The position numbers and the translations under genes were made by a program. Under the pieces are notes generated by a model. That model did not search any database and had not been told where the DNA came from. It saw only the letters and a program-made list of their open reading frames with translations. Source: Terana coerulea (taxonomy: Eukaryota; Basidiomycota; Agaricomycetes; Polyporales; Phanerochaetaceae). Taken from it: DNA of 64,000 bases. Positions within the stretch are counted from its first letter, which is position 1, and each line of letters starts with the position of its first letter. This document shows positions 45,996-58,387 of this stretch, piece after piece. The stretch covers positions 1 through 64,000 of the forward strand of contig JAKOGH010001110.1 of the NCBI GenBank assembly GCA_024811115.1. The letters run 5' to 3'.

Positions 45996-48877
45996 ATGAT
46001 GCAACTCAACACTGGGCAACAACGACCGAACTCCCTCTTCCTACCACACCACCAACAGCAGCAGATTCAGCTCCCCATGCTGGGTCCCAACGTTCAGCTC
46101 CAGCAGAACAAGCTGCAGCAAGGGCAGCAACCAGGTCCAAACCAGCAGCAAGGCCCTCAGCCATCCGAAATCCCTCTCCCGCCTCAGAGCGGGCAAGACT
46201 TTACGCTTTCAAGCGTTCTTCACTTCCTCCAGACAGAATGGAGACGGTATGAACGGGATAGGAATGAGTGGGAGATTGAGAGGGCGGAGATGCGGGTACG
46301 TGCTGGTCGCTGAACTGCTCAAGACGCGTCCCAACTCGCAGAACATTGCAGGCCCGCATAGCGTTACTCGAGGGTGAACGACGCTCGTTTGACAATGTCA
46401 AGCTCGACCTTATGCGACGAATAAAGATGTTGGAGTATGCTCTGCGGGTAGAGCGGTTCGTCTACGTCCTCGCCGTCTGCTGTCCAGTCTTGACGTGTCC
46501 GCTTCCAGGACCAAGCAATTGAACCAGCCCACATCACAGGCCGTCCCACCGTCCAAGCTGGCTGCAATCCAGTCACAGATGGGAGGCTCCTCGCACAAAG
46601 AGGAGGGGAGTAGCGGTAGTTCGCCGCGAAGTGAAGGTGTGTATGCTTGAGAACATCACACGAGTATGCTCGCGCTGATGGATACTCCAACACAGACTCG
46701 CCTCTGCCTCCAGAAGGCCAAATATCGTTGCCCAACGGCACAGGGCCTGCTCGGAAAACGCAGACATGGTCCACAGGCTCCAACTGGCCTGCTGCTAATG
46801 GCCCTTCAACGGGTAATATTGGCACACTGAGCAGACCTCCACCGGGGCGGGACCCCAAGAGCAGAGCCCGGAGTCGGGACTACTTGAAGCAGTATGTCAT
46901 AGCTAGGCATAACATAACTGACTACTGACAGTATGCAGGTGCCTCCAAGAGGTCTCGTATCTGACTTCACCTCAGGCCATGAACCCATTGCCAAATCGAC
47001 CGTTGTTGAATAACGCCAACGTCCCTCTTGCATTGCCTAACGTGCCGTCTTTTGAGCCTATGGGCTTCAATGGACGTCCACGTAAAGTCATGCCAGAGGT
47101 TGGAAAAGACTTCCCCATCCTGAACGGCATGAACAGCTTAATGTCAGGTCCAATGTCTGCGCCGCTGTCCACTGCCACTCAGGGTAACCCGATGGAGCGT
47201 GCAGGCGTTCTTGGCTCGACGCTATTGCAGCCGCAGCAGCCTCCGCCCGCAGGTTTACAGCCCCCGCCTCCAGACATGTCACAGCCGTCAGCACAGCAGG
47301 AGCTTGAGGCTAAAGAGATTGAAGGTGCCGGGCAGCAGCCAAGCTCTCTAACGGCGATATTTCGGCCTGACGAAGATGGGGACTGGAAAGAGAAACTGCG
47401 ATTAGCACACGAGGCTTCTGAGCAGGCTCGTGCTGGGCAGCAGGGTGGCCCTGCTGCAAGCGGTGCTGCGTCATGGGAGCGGCGCTCGCGGGATGAAGAA
47501 GAGGAGAATAAGACGGAGGAGGAGGGAGATGTCGATGATGATGACGGCACGGAAATTGGAGATAGCGAAGGAGGCAAGGTTTGGAAACCAAAGCGGACAT
47601 TACGGAAGTCAGTCACATCTTCATGACACGCGAACTCGATTCATGAGACGAGATTTTACGCAACTGTTACTAACAACTGCCCACCAGTCACCTTGATGCG
47701 GTCAGGGCCCTTGCCTTCCATCCTACCGAGATGTGCCTTGCTACCGGTGGCGACGACAACACTCTGAAAATCTGGCGAGTCGATGTCCAAAGCCTCGCCT
47801 CTCCCGCGTGAGTTGTTCATATCTGCAAACGGCCCATGCACAAGTCCTGACCATCATTACGTCCCAGTACACGCATCACAACGGAGGTTGAGCCACAACT
47901 CACACTTCGTGGGCACTCCGCTGCGATCACCCGCCTAGTGCACGCACCCTCGAAGCACCTCCTCTACTCTGCATCGCTCGATTCGTCGATCAGAGTGTGG
48001 GCGCTGCCGGCGACGCAACACACTACCTATGCGCCGTACGACGCCACGCGGTCTCGCGGCGAGTTGGTCGGCCATACGGACGCGGTGTGGGATCTCGCGC
48101 TTGTGCGTGACGAGAACACCCTCATCAGTTGCGGCGCCGAGGGCTCGGTCAAGGTCTGGGACGTAAGCGGGCCTTCAGGAGGGGGATCCCTGAAGCTGTC
48201 GTGGTCATACGACGGGCTGGACTCCACTGCTGAAGGTGAGCTCCCAGAGGACCATGACACGCCGGGCGCAACGGCGGTCGAAGCGATCAAGACCGACCTG
48301 AAGAAGGTGGCGGTGGCATACCAGAATGCGGTGATCAAGATCTTCAACATCGAGACCGGAAAGGAAGAGATGAAGCTGCAGTCCTTGCCTACCGAAGGTG
48401 AGATGTCCGTCATGGCGGTTCATGTATGCGTATTGAAACGTTCCTGCAGATGGTACCCCTGCCGGTCAAGTCAATTGCATCGTCTCACATCCGACGATGC
48501 CTTTACTTATTACTGGCCACGAAGATAAATACATCCGGATCTTCGACCTTAGTACCAGTACGTCACATCTTCGAATCCCCTTCATTAGCCAACATCCTAA
48601 CATTCCCCTAGGCCAATGCACGCACGCGATCCTTGCACATCTCGATGCTGTTACGTCAGTGTCGCTGGACGCCGCGGGCTTCTCGCTCGTGTCCGGTAGC
48701 CACGACTGCTCGGTGCGCTTCTGGGACATCCTCGGGACCCGCGCGTGCATCCAGGAGATCACGAACCACCGTGAAAAGGCGCGGGAGGGTGTGCTCGCCG
48801 TCGAGTTCCACCCAGGCATCCCCGTCATGGCGAGCGCCGGCTCAGACGGCTCTATCAAGCTGTACACGTCGTCGTAA
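45996..48877 (+). CDS. pro11: Striatin, STRIPAK scaffold (Pro11/Far8 family)
   Basis: Striatin scaffolds the STRIPAK phosphatase-kinase complex, which governs hyphal fusion and fruiting in fungi. Nine exons read in frame without damage. A Gln-rich N-terminus leads to the diagnostic striatin segment [20 protein letters not shown] and [10 protein letters not shown]. Then comes the coiled coil [36 protein letters not shown] and [18 protein letters not shown]. An acidic stretch ([16 protein letters not shown]) precedes a C-terminal seven-bladed WD40 propeller, with blades ending [49 protein letters not shown] and GSIKLYTS. The repeat and coiled-coil order separates it from Tup1. Confidence 0.92.
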
Positions 48878-49272
48878 TCCCGCTCGCCGTTCACCAAGGC
48901 TCGTGCTTCTTGCTTTCGGACGCTGTCTGCTTGTTTTGTCGCTACGCCTTATGCTGTTCAGGTTACTGTCAGCTTCACGCCTTTCTCTTCCTCTGATAGA
49001 TCGCATGATGATAGCGGCTCCGAAGTAAAGTACGATATACTCTGTCCTTCGCCTTATATACCACGTTACGATTGTTACGGGACCTGGAAAATAATGGATC
49101 TGGAGCTGATGATATCGATTATGGAGTGCTCTGTTACAAGTACAACAGGATGCATGTTCCTATGCTACAGCAGGTAGGGTTGAGAGTACAGGGTATGCGA
49201 GCGTACACACAGTTGATAGCCAGTCAAAGTCGAAGATTACTGATACATTGACACTTCGTAGGTAGTTGCTGA
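48878..49272. other. Convergent intergenic region
   Basis: Holds the 3' flanks of striatin and PDE1. Nothing else is visible. Confidence 0.55.
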
Positions 49273-50694
49273 TTAGATGGCTGTGGAGTGCATTCAGCAC
49301 GTTACTGTACGCCGAGATACGAGAACACTCACAAATGTGCATGCCTTGCGTTGCGGCAATGATTTCGCAGCCCAAGCCACGCTCCTCGACAAGACCCCTA
49401 ACCTGCCCAGCAATCACCTCGTGCATCGGTCTGTCGTACCTTCCGGAGAGGTCTTCCTTGCAGTGGGTGATGTACACCCGGACACCAGACAGGGCACCAC
49501 GCAGGTCGTACGCCGACATCCTCATGCCGCCCGTGTGCTGCCTCTGGTGGTCGTTGTTGTCCTGCTCGGGGGCATGCGCGCCCGCGCGACCTCCTCCGCC
49601 AGCCTGCCGAGCTCGCGGACGAGGTGCTCGGGGTTCATGTGCCCGTACAGCAGGTGGTCCGGGCGGCCGAGCGGCCACGAGCACTCGATGAAGATCGTCG
49701 AGAGCTTGTGCGTGATTTTTGGCGCGGCGGCCTGCCACACCGCGAGGTTGCGGGGCTGCGCGGCGACCTTGTCGGGCTCGACGTCCCCGAAGAATAGCAG
49801 TTCCTGGCCGGAGGGGTCGTGCCGGATGAAGAAGGCTGCACTGTTGTAGGTCTCTCTCGAGCGGGTCTGCCCGTGGTTGAGCGGAAGGGTGCGCACGGAG
49901 ATGTCTTTGGAGATCGGTGTGTATTGGTCGCTGACCTGCAATCTAAAGGGATGGTGTCAGGTAGCGGGTCAGAAGATGACACCAGATATACTGACTCGCT
50001 ATACAGGACGGACGCGGAGGTATCCCTGCTGTCCCATGTGCCGAGCTTGGGCCAGAGGCGGTCAGAGAAGACGCTCTCGATATCCTGAAGAGTCTGCTTA
50101 GAAGCGTAGATCTTGCGAATGGGCGTATTCGTCACTCCTGCGGAGAGGACAAGCCCGTTGATATGGTCCAGATGTGCATGAGTTACAAGGTATGATCTAG
50201 GCACATTACGGATGTGAGTTTCAAGAGCAAGTCAAGTAAGCACTTGTACTCACTTGATCCAAGACTGGACGTCCCCAGCTGTGGGCGATCCAGAAGATGT
50301 GACTGATTCCCAAAATAGCGTCGAGTTAGCCTTTAGTATCTGTGTGATTGCGCCTATACCAGATCCTGCACGGAGTCTTTAGCAGTAAGTATAAGCCTCA
50401 GACAGAGCTACTGACCTGCATCAAGTGCGATCGTGCCATCACTCCAGCGAGCTCGAGTCGGCTTCAGGAGATAACTACAAGTAGGATATTCATAGATTAG
50501 TTCTAGTGATCTTCAGACGTGTACTCATGCACTCTCGACATACCTTGAAAGATTTGATTCAGTTGGTCCACCACCTTCAACATCATGGAACGAACGAAGT
50601 GGGAGATCCTAGTAAGCGCCGACGGCCGGGAGGATGAAACCTGCAAGGAAATCGACTCACCACAACCGACTACGACAAAGTCAAAGGCGGGCAT
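49273..50694 (-). CDS. PDE1: Class II (low-affinity) cAMP phosphodiesterase Pde1
   Basis: This enzyme hydrolyses cAMP with a metallo-beta-lactamase fold and tunes PKA signalling. From ATG 50694 it reads MPAFDFVVVGCG, joins GGPTESNLSSYLLKPTRARW, and carries the class II signature SYLVTHAHLDHINGLVLSAG (metal-binding HxHLDH). Further blocks are VRTLPLNHGQT, ELLFFGDVEPDKV, STIFIECSWPLGRPDHLLYG, HMNPEHLVRELGRLA and VRVYITHCKEDLSGRYDRPM; the end is GMHIFI. The first intron, about 105 nt, fits the GCGGGP junction only with an AAG acceptor. Near 49570-49590 the frame changes between EEVARARMP and HAPEQDNNDHQRQHTGG, in a GC-rich repeat-like stretch. A TATA element lies about 110 nt upstream. Confidence 0.88.
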
Positions 50695-51346
50695 TTCGAA
50701 AACGGGCCCGGATGAAGGCGAATGAGATCAAGGGTAGGGATGACTTAAGTACTGCACTCTTTTGGAGTACGAGGATCATGTTATCTCGGGAGTGAGACCC
50801 GTCTTATATAACGCCGCATTCCAGTGCCTCACGGTACCAATACGCCGGCGGTTCATGCGCAGGAGTATATAATAGCGTACGTGGAAAACATGCAGCGCAG
50901 TCATTTCGTCGCCAGTCAATTGTGCCAGATCGGCATCGGGGAGAGCAATGTGTCTGAAGTTACAAGGGACAGAGAGTTCCGTGCAATGTCAACATCCCAC
51001 GAGGCCACCTTGTATTTGCGCGGTCTGGCTACCTCGGGTTTCGCATTTGCAGGACCGCACACAGCACTCACACGACACCGTCCATGACCCTGTTCCATAT
51101 AAGGCTTGCAGAAGTAAAGTGAGGGGAGAAAGCGTCCATTCATAGCTAGGCTAGTGTATTAGGGAGGAACAAGAGCAGAGGCGCAACAAGAGCAGGGAAA
51201 GTAAAAACGATATCCAAGAACGAGGGTAATCCTGGTGAGCTCACCACGGTGCAAGACGAAAGAGAATGGAAAGGGTAGGTAAGAGGGTGATGTACAACTA
51301 TCGTGTACATGAAGCACGAGTCAACTTGACGTCAGTCACGTCGTAT
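50695..51346. other. Intergenic region
   Basis: PDE1 promoter and 3' flank of the EDE1-like gene. It is AG-rich near 51170-51270. No exon is seen. Confidence 0.5.
50804..50810 (-). promoter_or_regulatory. TATA box of PDE1
   Basis: The minus strand reads tatataa about 110 nt before the PDE1 start, a normal position for a fungal TATA element. Confidence 0.5.
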
Positions 51347-54300
51347 CTACTTGCCCAGTAAGCTATTCAGAGCTCGTTGGACATCATAGTCGTACTGCTC
51401 AAGCGCGGTCACCGCCTGCGTCCGGCTGAAGCCCATGTTGCACAAGGTTTTGACCGCATCGACGTCGTCCTCAGCCGCGGGCGTCCCGCCACCCACACCC
51501 GGCTCCTCCACCAGAAGTGACTGCGAAAGGTGGGACGGCATGGGGTCATGCTTCGCCTTCTTCCGTCCGAAAGGCAGGCGGATCTAGCGACAATGAAAGA
51601 CTGATAAGCGAACAGATTGATCGGAGTACAAGGGTCCACTTACACTGAGCTTGGAGGTTCTTGTTGGCTTCTCCTTCTCCGAGGAGCCGGTGGACGGACG
51701 GGACTTGCCCGCCAGACGCGGAGGCGGAGACATTTGGCGCGGGGGCGGAGACATTGACCTCCTTGAGGTAAGGGAGCCTGATGACTCACGGATAGGGGAG
51801 GAAGGTATTGAAGTAGGGAAAGGAGCGGATGTCTCTGCAGGATGAGGTGCAGCCGACGGGGTTTGTTGATTAGTAGAGGAGAAGGAAAGGTCAAGAGCGT
51901 GCTCATTCAGCGTGCTGCTGCCGAAAGCGTCATCAAACGAGACGTTATGAGAGCTGCCGGCCGCAGGTGGCTGGGAAGCGGGCGCGACGGAACCGTCGCT
52001 TGGCGCACTGAAAGCATCGTCGAACGAAAACGGTTTCGACTGTGCTGGCGCGGGCGAGGTGGCAGGAGGCGAGGCAGCGGCCGCGGGAGTGCTGTTACTT
52101 GGCTGTGAGAGAAAGACAGCGTCAAAGCCGTCAGACTTAGGAGCCTGAGTCGGTGGTGGCGGGAACGGAGAGGCGGGAGACGGGGTAGGAGCAAACGGCG
52201 CATGGGACTGACTTCCGGTGACATTAGCAGCGACACTGGCGGTGGGCTCGGCGGCCTTGGCGGCGGCGAAGTCGAAGTCATCCTCGAACGCCGAGTCGAA
52301 GGTGAACTGAGAAACATGGGAGAATTGCGATTCGTTAGTACCAGAGCTTCCAGATTGCTTGCCGAAGGCTTCATCGAAGTCGCTTACACCTGCGGCGCCC
52401 GAGGACTCAGAGTTCGTCGCAGCGAGGGTCTGCGGAGCACTGGGAGCGGGGAATGGATTGGTGTCGGCATCTGCCTTTGGCGTGCTATCTGCACCGAACG
52501 AATCAGAAGGTGCGGTCGAGGCGGCCTCCGGTACCGGAGATGCCCCTGTAGTAGTGAGCTGGGAGCTCGAGATGCCAAAGGAATCGTCGAACGCAGACGT
52601 GCTGGACGGCCCTTCGTCCGCCTCAGGAGTGTGATCGTGCTGGAGCTTGTCCTTCACGTTGCTCAACGGCTCGTCATCCTCGCTGTCGCTGGTATCAGAG
52701 TCTTCAACATCGAGCTCCTGCAGCTTGTGGTTCAAGTCGGTATCCTCATGCTCCTCCTTCGTTGCGCTCGCCGGGAAACGGCCGGGGATAGGCTGGTCAG
52801 GCGACGTCGCGCTCTCTGGAGGAGAGGAGTCGTCAGTCGTACCAGTGTGGTTTCGCCTGCAGCGTGGCGGTGGATGGCGGGGTCACGAAGTGGTCAGTTT
52901 CGGAGGGTGACAAAAGGTCCTCAGCACCCCCAAATGGCGACGCGGCCTCTGGCTGAGTCTGGTCGTTCCCGGAAGCTTGCTTCTGCACCTCAGGTGTGGT
53001 ATCATTGCCGCCGAAAGCGTCTTCAAAGCCGAAGGGATCCGTTCCAGCAGGAGGCTCCGCGGCGGGAACGAGGGCTCGGCGCCAGTCGTTGGGGTAGGTA
53101 GCTCACCACTTCCAACGAATGGCAAGAATGGGGACTGGGAGCGCGGAGTACCCGCGCCCATTGTGATCCTCTCGAAGGGGTTGTTGCTCTTCCCGCTCGT
53201 CACACTTGTTGGACTGGCGAGGGGCGGGCTGAAGACTTCAGGGCTTGCCGGAAGCGGCTGAGCAGCGGCAAGAGCAGTGATGGACTGGTTGGATGGAGAA
53301 ATGGCACGCTCAGGGGGAGACAAGGGGCTCAGGTTCCTTCGCGAGCTCGGTCTCGGCCTGCTTCAACTCCTCCGCGGTGGCGTCTGCGTCCGCATGCGCT
53401 TCCTCGAGCTCCTTCGCGACCTTGACTCTTTCGATCTCTCTGGTGGCCAACTGTTTCTTCGCAATCGCCAGTAGGCCCTTCTGTTGTTTGGCGTCCTTCT
53501 TCACTTTCTCGATCTGTGCTTTTAGGCTTTCCACCTCTTGCCCCACTTCGTTCATCTTGCGGTGTAGCTCCCGGACGTCTTCCTTATCGCGTAGGTATGC
53601 TCCCTCAATCTCTGACTTTTCTACGCGGACGGCACTGAGTTCGCTTTCCGCAGTGATCAGCTCTGTTCTCGCTTTGTGGATGTCCGTGGTCTGTGTGGAT
53701 AGACGCTCGCGCAAGGTACCCAGGAGACGAGTTTCGGTCTCATAAGACGCCTTGGAAGATGATAACTGGGTCTGCAACGCAGAGAGTTGGACTGCCTGTT
53801 CGGAGATCTTCTTCTCAAGGTCCTCTCGCTCGCGTTTCGTAGTCTCAAGTGCCCGGTTGGTACTGTGCAGCTGGTTCTGGACGTTACCAATCTCGGCGGA
53901 CTTGTCTTGCAAGGGAGGCGACGCTGCAGCGGGAGGCTCGTCATCATCTCCGAGGAGGTCCTTGTGCTCAACAGGAGCGGCTGGTTCAGGACGGAATTCA
54001 TGAGTGAAAGGCACTCAGAAGGTTAAAAAAACCGAAGCTTACGAGGAGCAGGTGTAGCAAATGGAGACGAAGCTAGGAACGGGTCACTTGTGCCGAAAAT
54101 GTTGGACGGTGGCGGTGGAGCGGGCTTAGGTGAAGTGGTGTCGGTTCTCAAAGGAGGGAATGAAGGCACAGCTGGCTGAACAGGGGCAGCGCTAGGCGGC
54201 GGGGTATCGTCCCAAAGAAGGTCCTGAATAGATTCTGAGATCGTAGGTTGCGGTGGTTGCGGAGCCGCAACTTGCGCTCGCATGGAGGGAGGCACAAGAG

Positions 54301-55686
54301 TGGATGGCAGAGTAGTCGGTATCTCTTTGCCTGCGAGCTTTCCCTGGATTAGATGCATGGCCACAGAAAAGCCGTCTCTGGTCAAGCGTCCGTCGTTGTT
54401 AATATCAGCGAGATCCCTAATCATATAGTCAGCTGCTTGCTCCAAACACCATCTACGAGAGCAACACCAACCACACTCGAGCAAGAACGTCGTCTGGTAG
54501 CTTAGATAGAAGCATGAATGGAACAGCAACATCTCCTTCAATGTAGCCTCTGCGCTGAGTGTCAAGGGTGTCATAGAACTGATCGAAGCCAGCCTTCTCC
54601 TGCGGTGTGACGTCCCAATGCTGCTGCTGGCCAGTTGCTTGAGGTGCAAGGGGAAAGCCGATGCCGAGGATGCCAGTCGTGAGGGAACAAGAGGAGCGGA
54701 GCGCTGACCAGTCGCTTGTGGCTGCAAAATTCCCGAGCCTGTGTACTGTGGCTGGATAGTGCTTACTGGCCGTCCTGAGAAACTCCCAAGGTGTGTAGGA
54801 CTAAGGGAGCCGCTGTTCCCTGTGGCATGGGAAACTACGCCGTCATATCCAGATCTTGCTTGGTCGTAGATGTGAGGGGGAAGAGTCTGGGGTATGACTT
54901 GAAGAGAACCCGACATGCTGGCCTGGATGAGGTACATCGCAATTGTGAAGTCAGTTAGGTCAAGCGCGCCTCTGCTCTTTGTATCCGCGAGAGCCCTAGA
55001 CATTTAAGCTTAAGTTTTAACACATGACGTATGAGATGCAAGCAAAACGTACCAAATCTGCGACAACTTATCCACCGGCAGCTTCGACTTCACAAACACC
55101 TCGCGTGCCTTGTCACCTGCAGGGTATAAGTCAAAGAGCTCTTCCGCCACAGTAACACCACGCATACCGGTGATTAGGCCGTTGGAAGGTCCACATCCTT
55201 GGAAGAGCTTGCTAAACTTAGCTTTATCTTGCGGGGTAAGTGGGGGGAGGCCGGCGGCGGGGCCAGGCGGGGGAGACTTGGTCGAGGGCGCACCCGTAGC
55301 CTGCTGACTTATGGGGGAGTTAATGCCCTCAATAGACGGTGGAGGCCCCGCTGCAGAAGTGGGACGTGAGTGAGCTCGCCCGACATCGGAACGTGAAGCG
55401 CTTGAAGCTTACGCTTTTGAATGAGGGCCTCCGAAACGCGCTCGCCTCTCTGGGCATGTCCAAGGAGGCGAATGGCAACTGCGACGTCCTTGCGAGTGAG
55501 TACACCCTTGTTGTCCTCGTCGGCCAAGTTCCAAACATCGGCAAGTACAGCAGCAGGAAGCTTCGTTCCACCAAATATCTTGACGGCGGCTTCGCCAGTG
55601 ACGACGCCGATCTTCTGTGCGTCGGCGACGGTAAATATCTGGTTCACGACAGCCACCTCCTGCGGCGAGGGGGTAAACTTCGACAT
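51347..55686 (-). CDS. EDE1: Ede1-like endocytic scaffold (three EH domains, coiled coil, UBA)
   Basis: Ede1/EPS15 proteins initiate clathrin-mediated endocytosis. The gene starts at 55686 (MSKFTPSPQEVAVVNQIFTV). EH1 has FGGTKLPAAVLADVWNLADE; EH2 has PLTPQDKAKFSKLFQGCGPS and LADTKSRGALDLTDFTIAMY; EH3 has WDVTPQEKAGFDQFYDTLDT and WDLADINNDGRLTRDGFSVA. A Pro-rich linker precedes a long coiled coil (54000-53340; EREDLEKKISEQAVQLSALQ). The region 52700-51850 holds many acidic FG-like motifs (FDDAFG, FDEAFG, SFGADS). A C-terminal UBA (DAVKTLCNMGFSRTQAVTAL) ends NSLLGK. Frame breaks occur at 53324-53327 (a run of four) and near 53040 and 52860. The intron inside EH2 (after GLITG) removes an in-frame insert. 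Confidence 0.85.
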
Positions 55687-55952
55687 GACGAGTCGGAAAG
55701 AGCCAGGGTTGTGGAAGGCAGAGGGAAAGTCTGGATGAGCGACAGAACTCGCCTCACCGCTGCGCGTCACCCGGCCCACGGCAGATGCCGCCATCCTATC
55801 ACGACGTTCTGATCCAGTTAGGCAAGGCTTTCGCACCCCCCACGTGCGACGCGTTCGGAATGAGCACAAAATGAATTCGAACTTGGCTTGAACTTCTCTC
55901 AACCACCACCACTCGTGCTCACTTCCGCCATCGCTCCCTCTTATTCTTTGAA
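55687..55952. promoter_or_regulatory. Bidirectional promoter, EDE1-like / UBC11
   Basis: A 266-nt region separates the divergent start codons. A pyrimidine-rich leader precedes the UBC11 start; no TATA box is clear. Confidence 0.5.
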
Positions 55953-56875
55953 ATGGAGCAAATCTCCCCAGTTGCGGCTGTGCGTAGCCAGGCTAAGCCG
56001 ACCACTACAGGTGGCGCCGCAGAGTCGTCTGGCAGCGTGACGAAACGGTAGGCCGTAGGCAGTCTCTTGAGGTCTTCCACGTTGCTAACCGTGTCAAACA
56101 TAGTCTGAGCCAGGAGCTGATGAATCTCATGGTGAGCAATAGTTGCTCTCGTTCTCCGCAGTGGTCCTCATTGCCTTGCCTCTTCACAGATGACTTCTCC
56201 CCCGGGCATTGTAAGGAGCTGCAGATTAGGCGTTGTCTCATACTGACGGCTATGTCGGATAGTCTGCGTTCCCCAAATCCGATGCCAACCTGTTTGAGTG
56301 GGCAGGAACTATTGAGGGTGCAGCGGGGACAGTGCGTACATGAAAACGGACTGTGTGAACTTTATCCTAACCAAAGTCTCTTTCATTAGATTTACTCAGA
56401 GCTTACCTTCAAGATCTCCATCACCTTCCCCCCAAACTACCCGTATGTTGCACCGACAATCAAGTTTGACACGCCTTGTTACCACCCCAACGTCGATATC
56501 CTCGGCGGCGCGATCTGTCTGGATATCCTTCAAGTTCGTACCTTGCCTTCTCCCCACGTGCAATCCCGCTTACGTGTTCTCCAGGATAAATGGTCAGCAG
56601 TGTACAGCGTACAAACTATTCTCTTGTCCCTGCAGTCCCTCCTTGGCGGTATGTTATACGTTGTATCTCTCCTGTGGCACTCGGCTTAACCATTCCAAAA
56701 TAGAACCAAACAACGCGTCTCCTTTGAACCCTGACGCGGCTGCACTTTGGAACAAACCAGATGGTAAGTGCTGAGAGTTTGGCTACACATACAGCAATCA
56801 ACTCATCCTTATTTAGAGTACAAGGTGCAGCTCATGAAGCACTACCGTCCCATCAGCGATGAAGGCTCGGCATGA
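55953..56875 (+). CDS. UBC11: Ubiquitin-conjugating enzyme E2 C (Ubc11/UBE2C)
   Basis: This E2 works with the anaphase-promoting complex to ubiquitinate cyclin B and securin. Eight exons read in frame. After a disordered N-terminus ([19 protein letters not shown]) come the family blocks [76 protein letters not shown] with the catalytic Cys in GAICLDIL and the HPN motif, [20 protein letters not shown] and [16 protein letters not shown]. The short MTSPPGI exon is only 21 nt. The extended N-terminus and the EPNN..LN block point to UBE2C rather than Ubc12 or Ubc4. Confidence 0.9.
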
Positions 56876-57593
56876 GAGCCTCGTTGACTCTACATACACT
56901 TCGCTCATATCGCATCGCTCGCATTTCTTTTAGCACGGCTCTCGGACTCCCCTCATTTTCATCAGGATTATCCATCACTCGCGATTCATGTCTGTACCAT
57001 CACTTGTAGTGCGTCTGTCTTCATAATCTCGTTTACTTCTCGTATATGCAAGCATTGTGAGGCCTTCTAGTCGCGTCGTGACTGGCAGGTGACCGGTGAG
57101 CGCCCCTTGTTACGAGTCGCTTCTCCTCCCGAGGCTACATATCTGCATCACACCTACATCATTCGCTATACGCTGCAGAATGCTTGTACTCGTCACTACA
57201 CAGCAGTGAGCTCTGCAGTTGTGCCCGTGGCGGGATCACCAGTGCACCATCACAGCTGCTTACATCAGCAAACGTCCTGACAACACCGCCGAGCGAGCCC
57301 TGCCTCTTTCCTTCACACTGCTCGACCGGTTTCGAGTTCGTCGCTGCTGTCTCTTCGTTCTCGTCCTTCGTTCATTCACGTTAGGTGTGCTCTCGGTTGA
57401 TCCGGAGTCACTACCTTTTTCTATTTCGCCAAACTTTTCACCCTTTGGCCGCAGGTCCAAAGGAAGACGCACGTGAGTGGCCTACACCGTGGATTTCATA
57501 AGTGAGCCTAACGTGCAGGTGCACAACGTTCAAAGACCTTCTTCTCTACCTCGTGTCCAGCTCGACATCCGTGAAATATCTCCGTAACCAAAC
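56876..57593. other. Intergenic region with pyrimidine-rich leader
   Basis: 3' flank of UBC11, then a long C/T-rich stretch that is probably the leader of the next gene. A possible 5'-UTR intron (gtgagtggcc at 57472 onward) is not proven. Confidence 0.45.
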
Positions 57594-58058
57594 ATGCCCC
57601 GCCGTCCTCCCCCTACTCCTCTGCGTCTCGTTACGGGACCGCTTCCCTCACGAAGGCAGCCGAAACACACGTTGCCGTCACTCCCACGGCCAGCATACCA
57701 CGCTCCAGCTCCCGTTGTAACAGGGCCAACGCCACGCCCCCGCGCGAAGGCAAGCACAGCGGACGATGAACCGACCTTGGACCATATGACGCATGACGAG
57801 CTGCCTGGCATCGTCATTCCCAGGCGGGGGTCCATCGGGTCCATGCGCAGACGGTCGAGCGATAGTGGGATGAGCTCGCCGTTGTCCGCGAGCTCGAGAG
57901 GAACAGACTCGGGGCCCCCATCTCCCACTGCGCCCACGAGCGAATATGTTAGAGGGCCATGGGATCATTCGTCAAGCATCAAGATTCCGTTTGATGTGGG
58001 CGCCATGTTACAGCCACTGAAGCCCGCGGCGCTCAGCGTGCCCGTCGTTCGACTGTGA
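57594..58058 (+). CDS. Small Pro/Ser-rich hypothetical protein (154 aa)
   Basis: One exon encodes 154 residues; I do not recognise it. The N-terminal half is Pro/Arg-rich (MPRRPPPTPLRLVTGPLPS). The middle has an acidic-hydrophobic element (LDHMTHDELPGIVIPRRGSI) followed by Arg-Ser clusters (RRRSSDSG) of the kind phosphorylated by basophilic kinases. The C-terminus (SIKIPFDVGAMLQPLK) looks more structured. No membrane helix or signal peptide is seen. The coding evidence is the long frame with a plausible ATG after a pyrimidine-rich leader; there is no homology support. Confidence 0.5.
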   Translation: MPRRPPPTPLRLVTGPLPSRRQPKHTLPSLPRPAYHAPAPVVTGPTPRPRAKASTADDEPTLDHMTHDELPGIVIPRRGSIGSMRRRSSDSGMSSPLSASSRGTDSGPPSPTAPTSEYVRGPWDHSSSIKIPFDVGAMLQPLKPAALSVPVVRL

Positions 58059-58387
58059 GACACAAGGCAGGAGGGCACGCAATGGGGTTGTTTCATGGCG
58101 GACATTGATCTTGGACAGCAGAGTACAAAGTTGATGTGGGAGCTGTATAGATCGGTCGAGTTCAATGAAGCAGCAGCTAAAGCATACCTTGTCACCGTGA
58201 GGCAGTTGACCGTGCGGTATTGTCCACACATCGGGGGAATCGACTATGCGAGCAATGGTGTTGTACATTCGATGATAACATTGAAGGCAGATTTCAGCGG
58301 TTGATGAAAGCGAGTACAACAAGAAACATTGATATAGAGGGTTGGAAAGAGGATGGGGAGCGGCTTCACAACGTCTGACATGCCTGT
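58059..58387. other. Convergent intergenic region
   Basis: 3' flanks of the small hypothetical gene and TMA7. Nothing else is seen. Confidence 0.5.

Noticed and set aside
45996..48877. Assignment of the WD40 gene as Tup1
   Set aside because: The Gln-rich start suggested Tup1, but the segment [20 protein letters not shown] and the coiled coil that follows are striatin signatures.
52202..53101. 299-codon plus-strand frame over the EDE1-like gene
   Set aside because: Arg/Gly-rich antisense of the low-complexity acidic region of the EDE1-like protein.
55953..56875. Assignment of the E2 gene as Ubc12 (NEDD8 conjugating)
   Set aside because: The MTSPPGISAFP block and the disordered extension match UBE2C/Ubc11; the Ubc12 N-terminal motif is absent.
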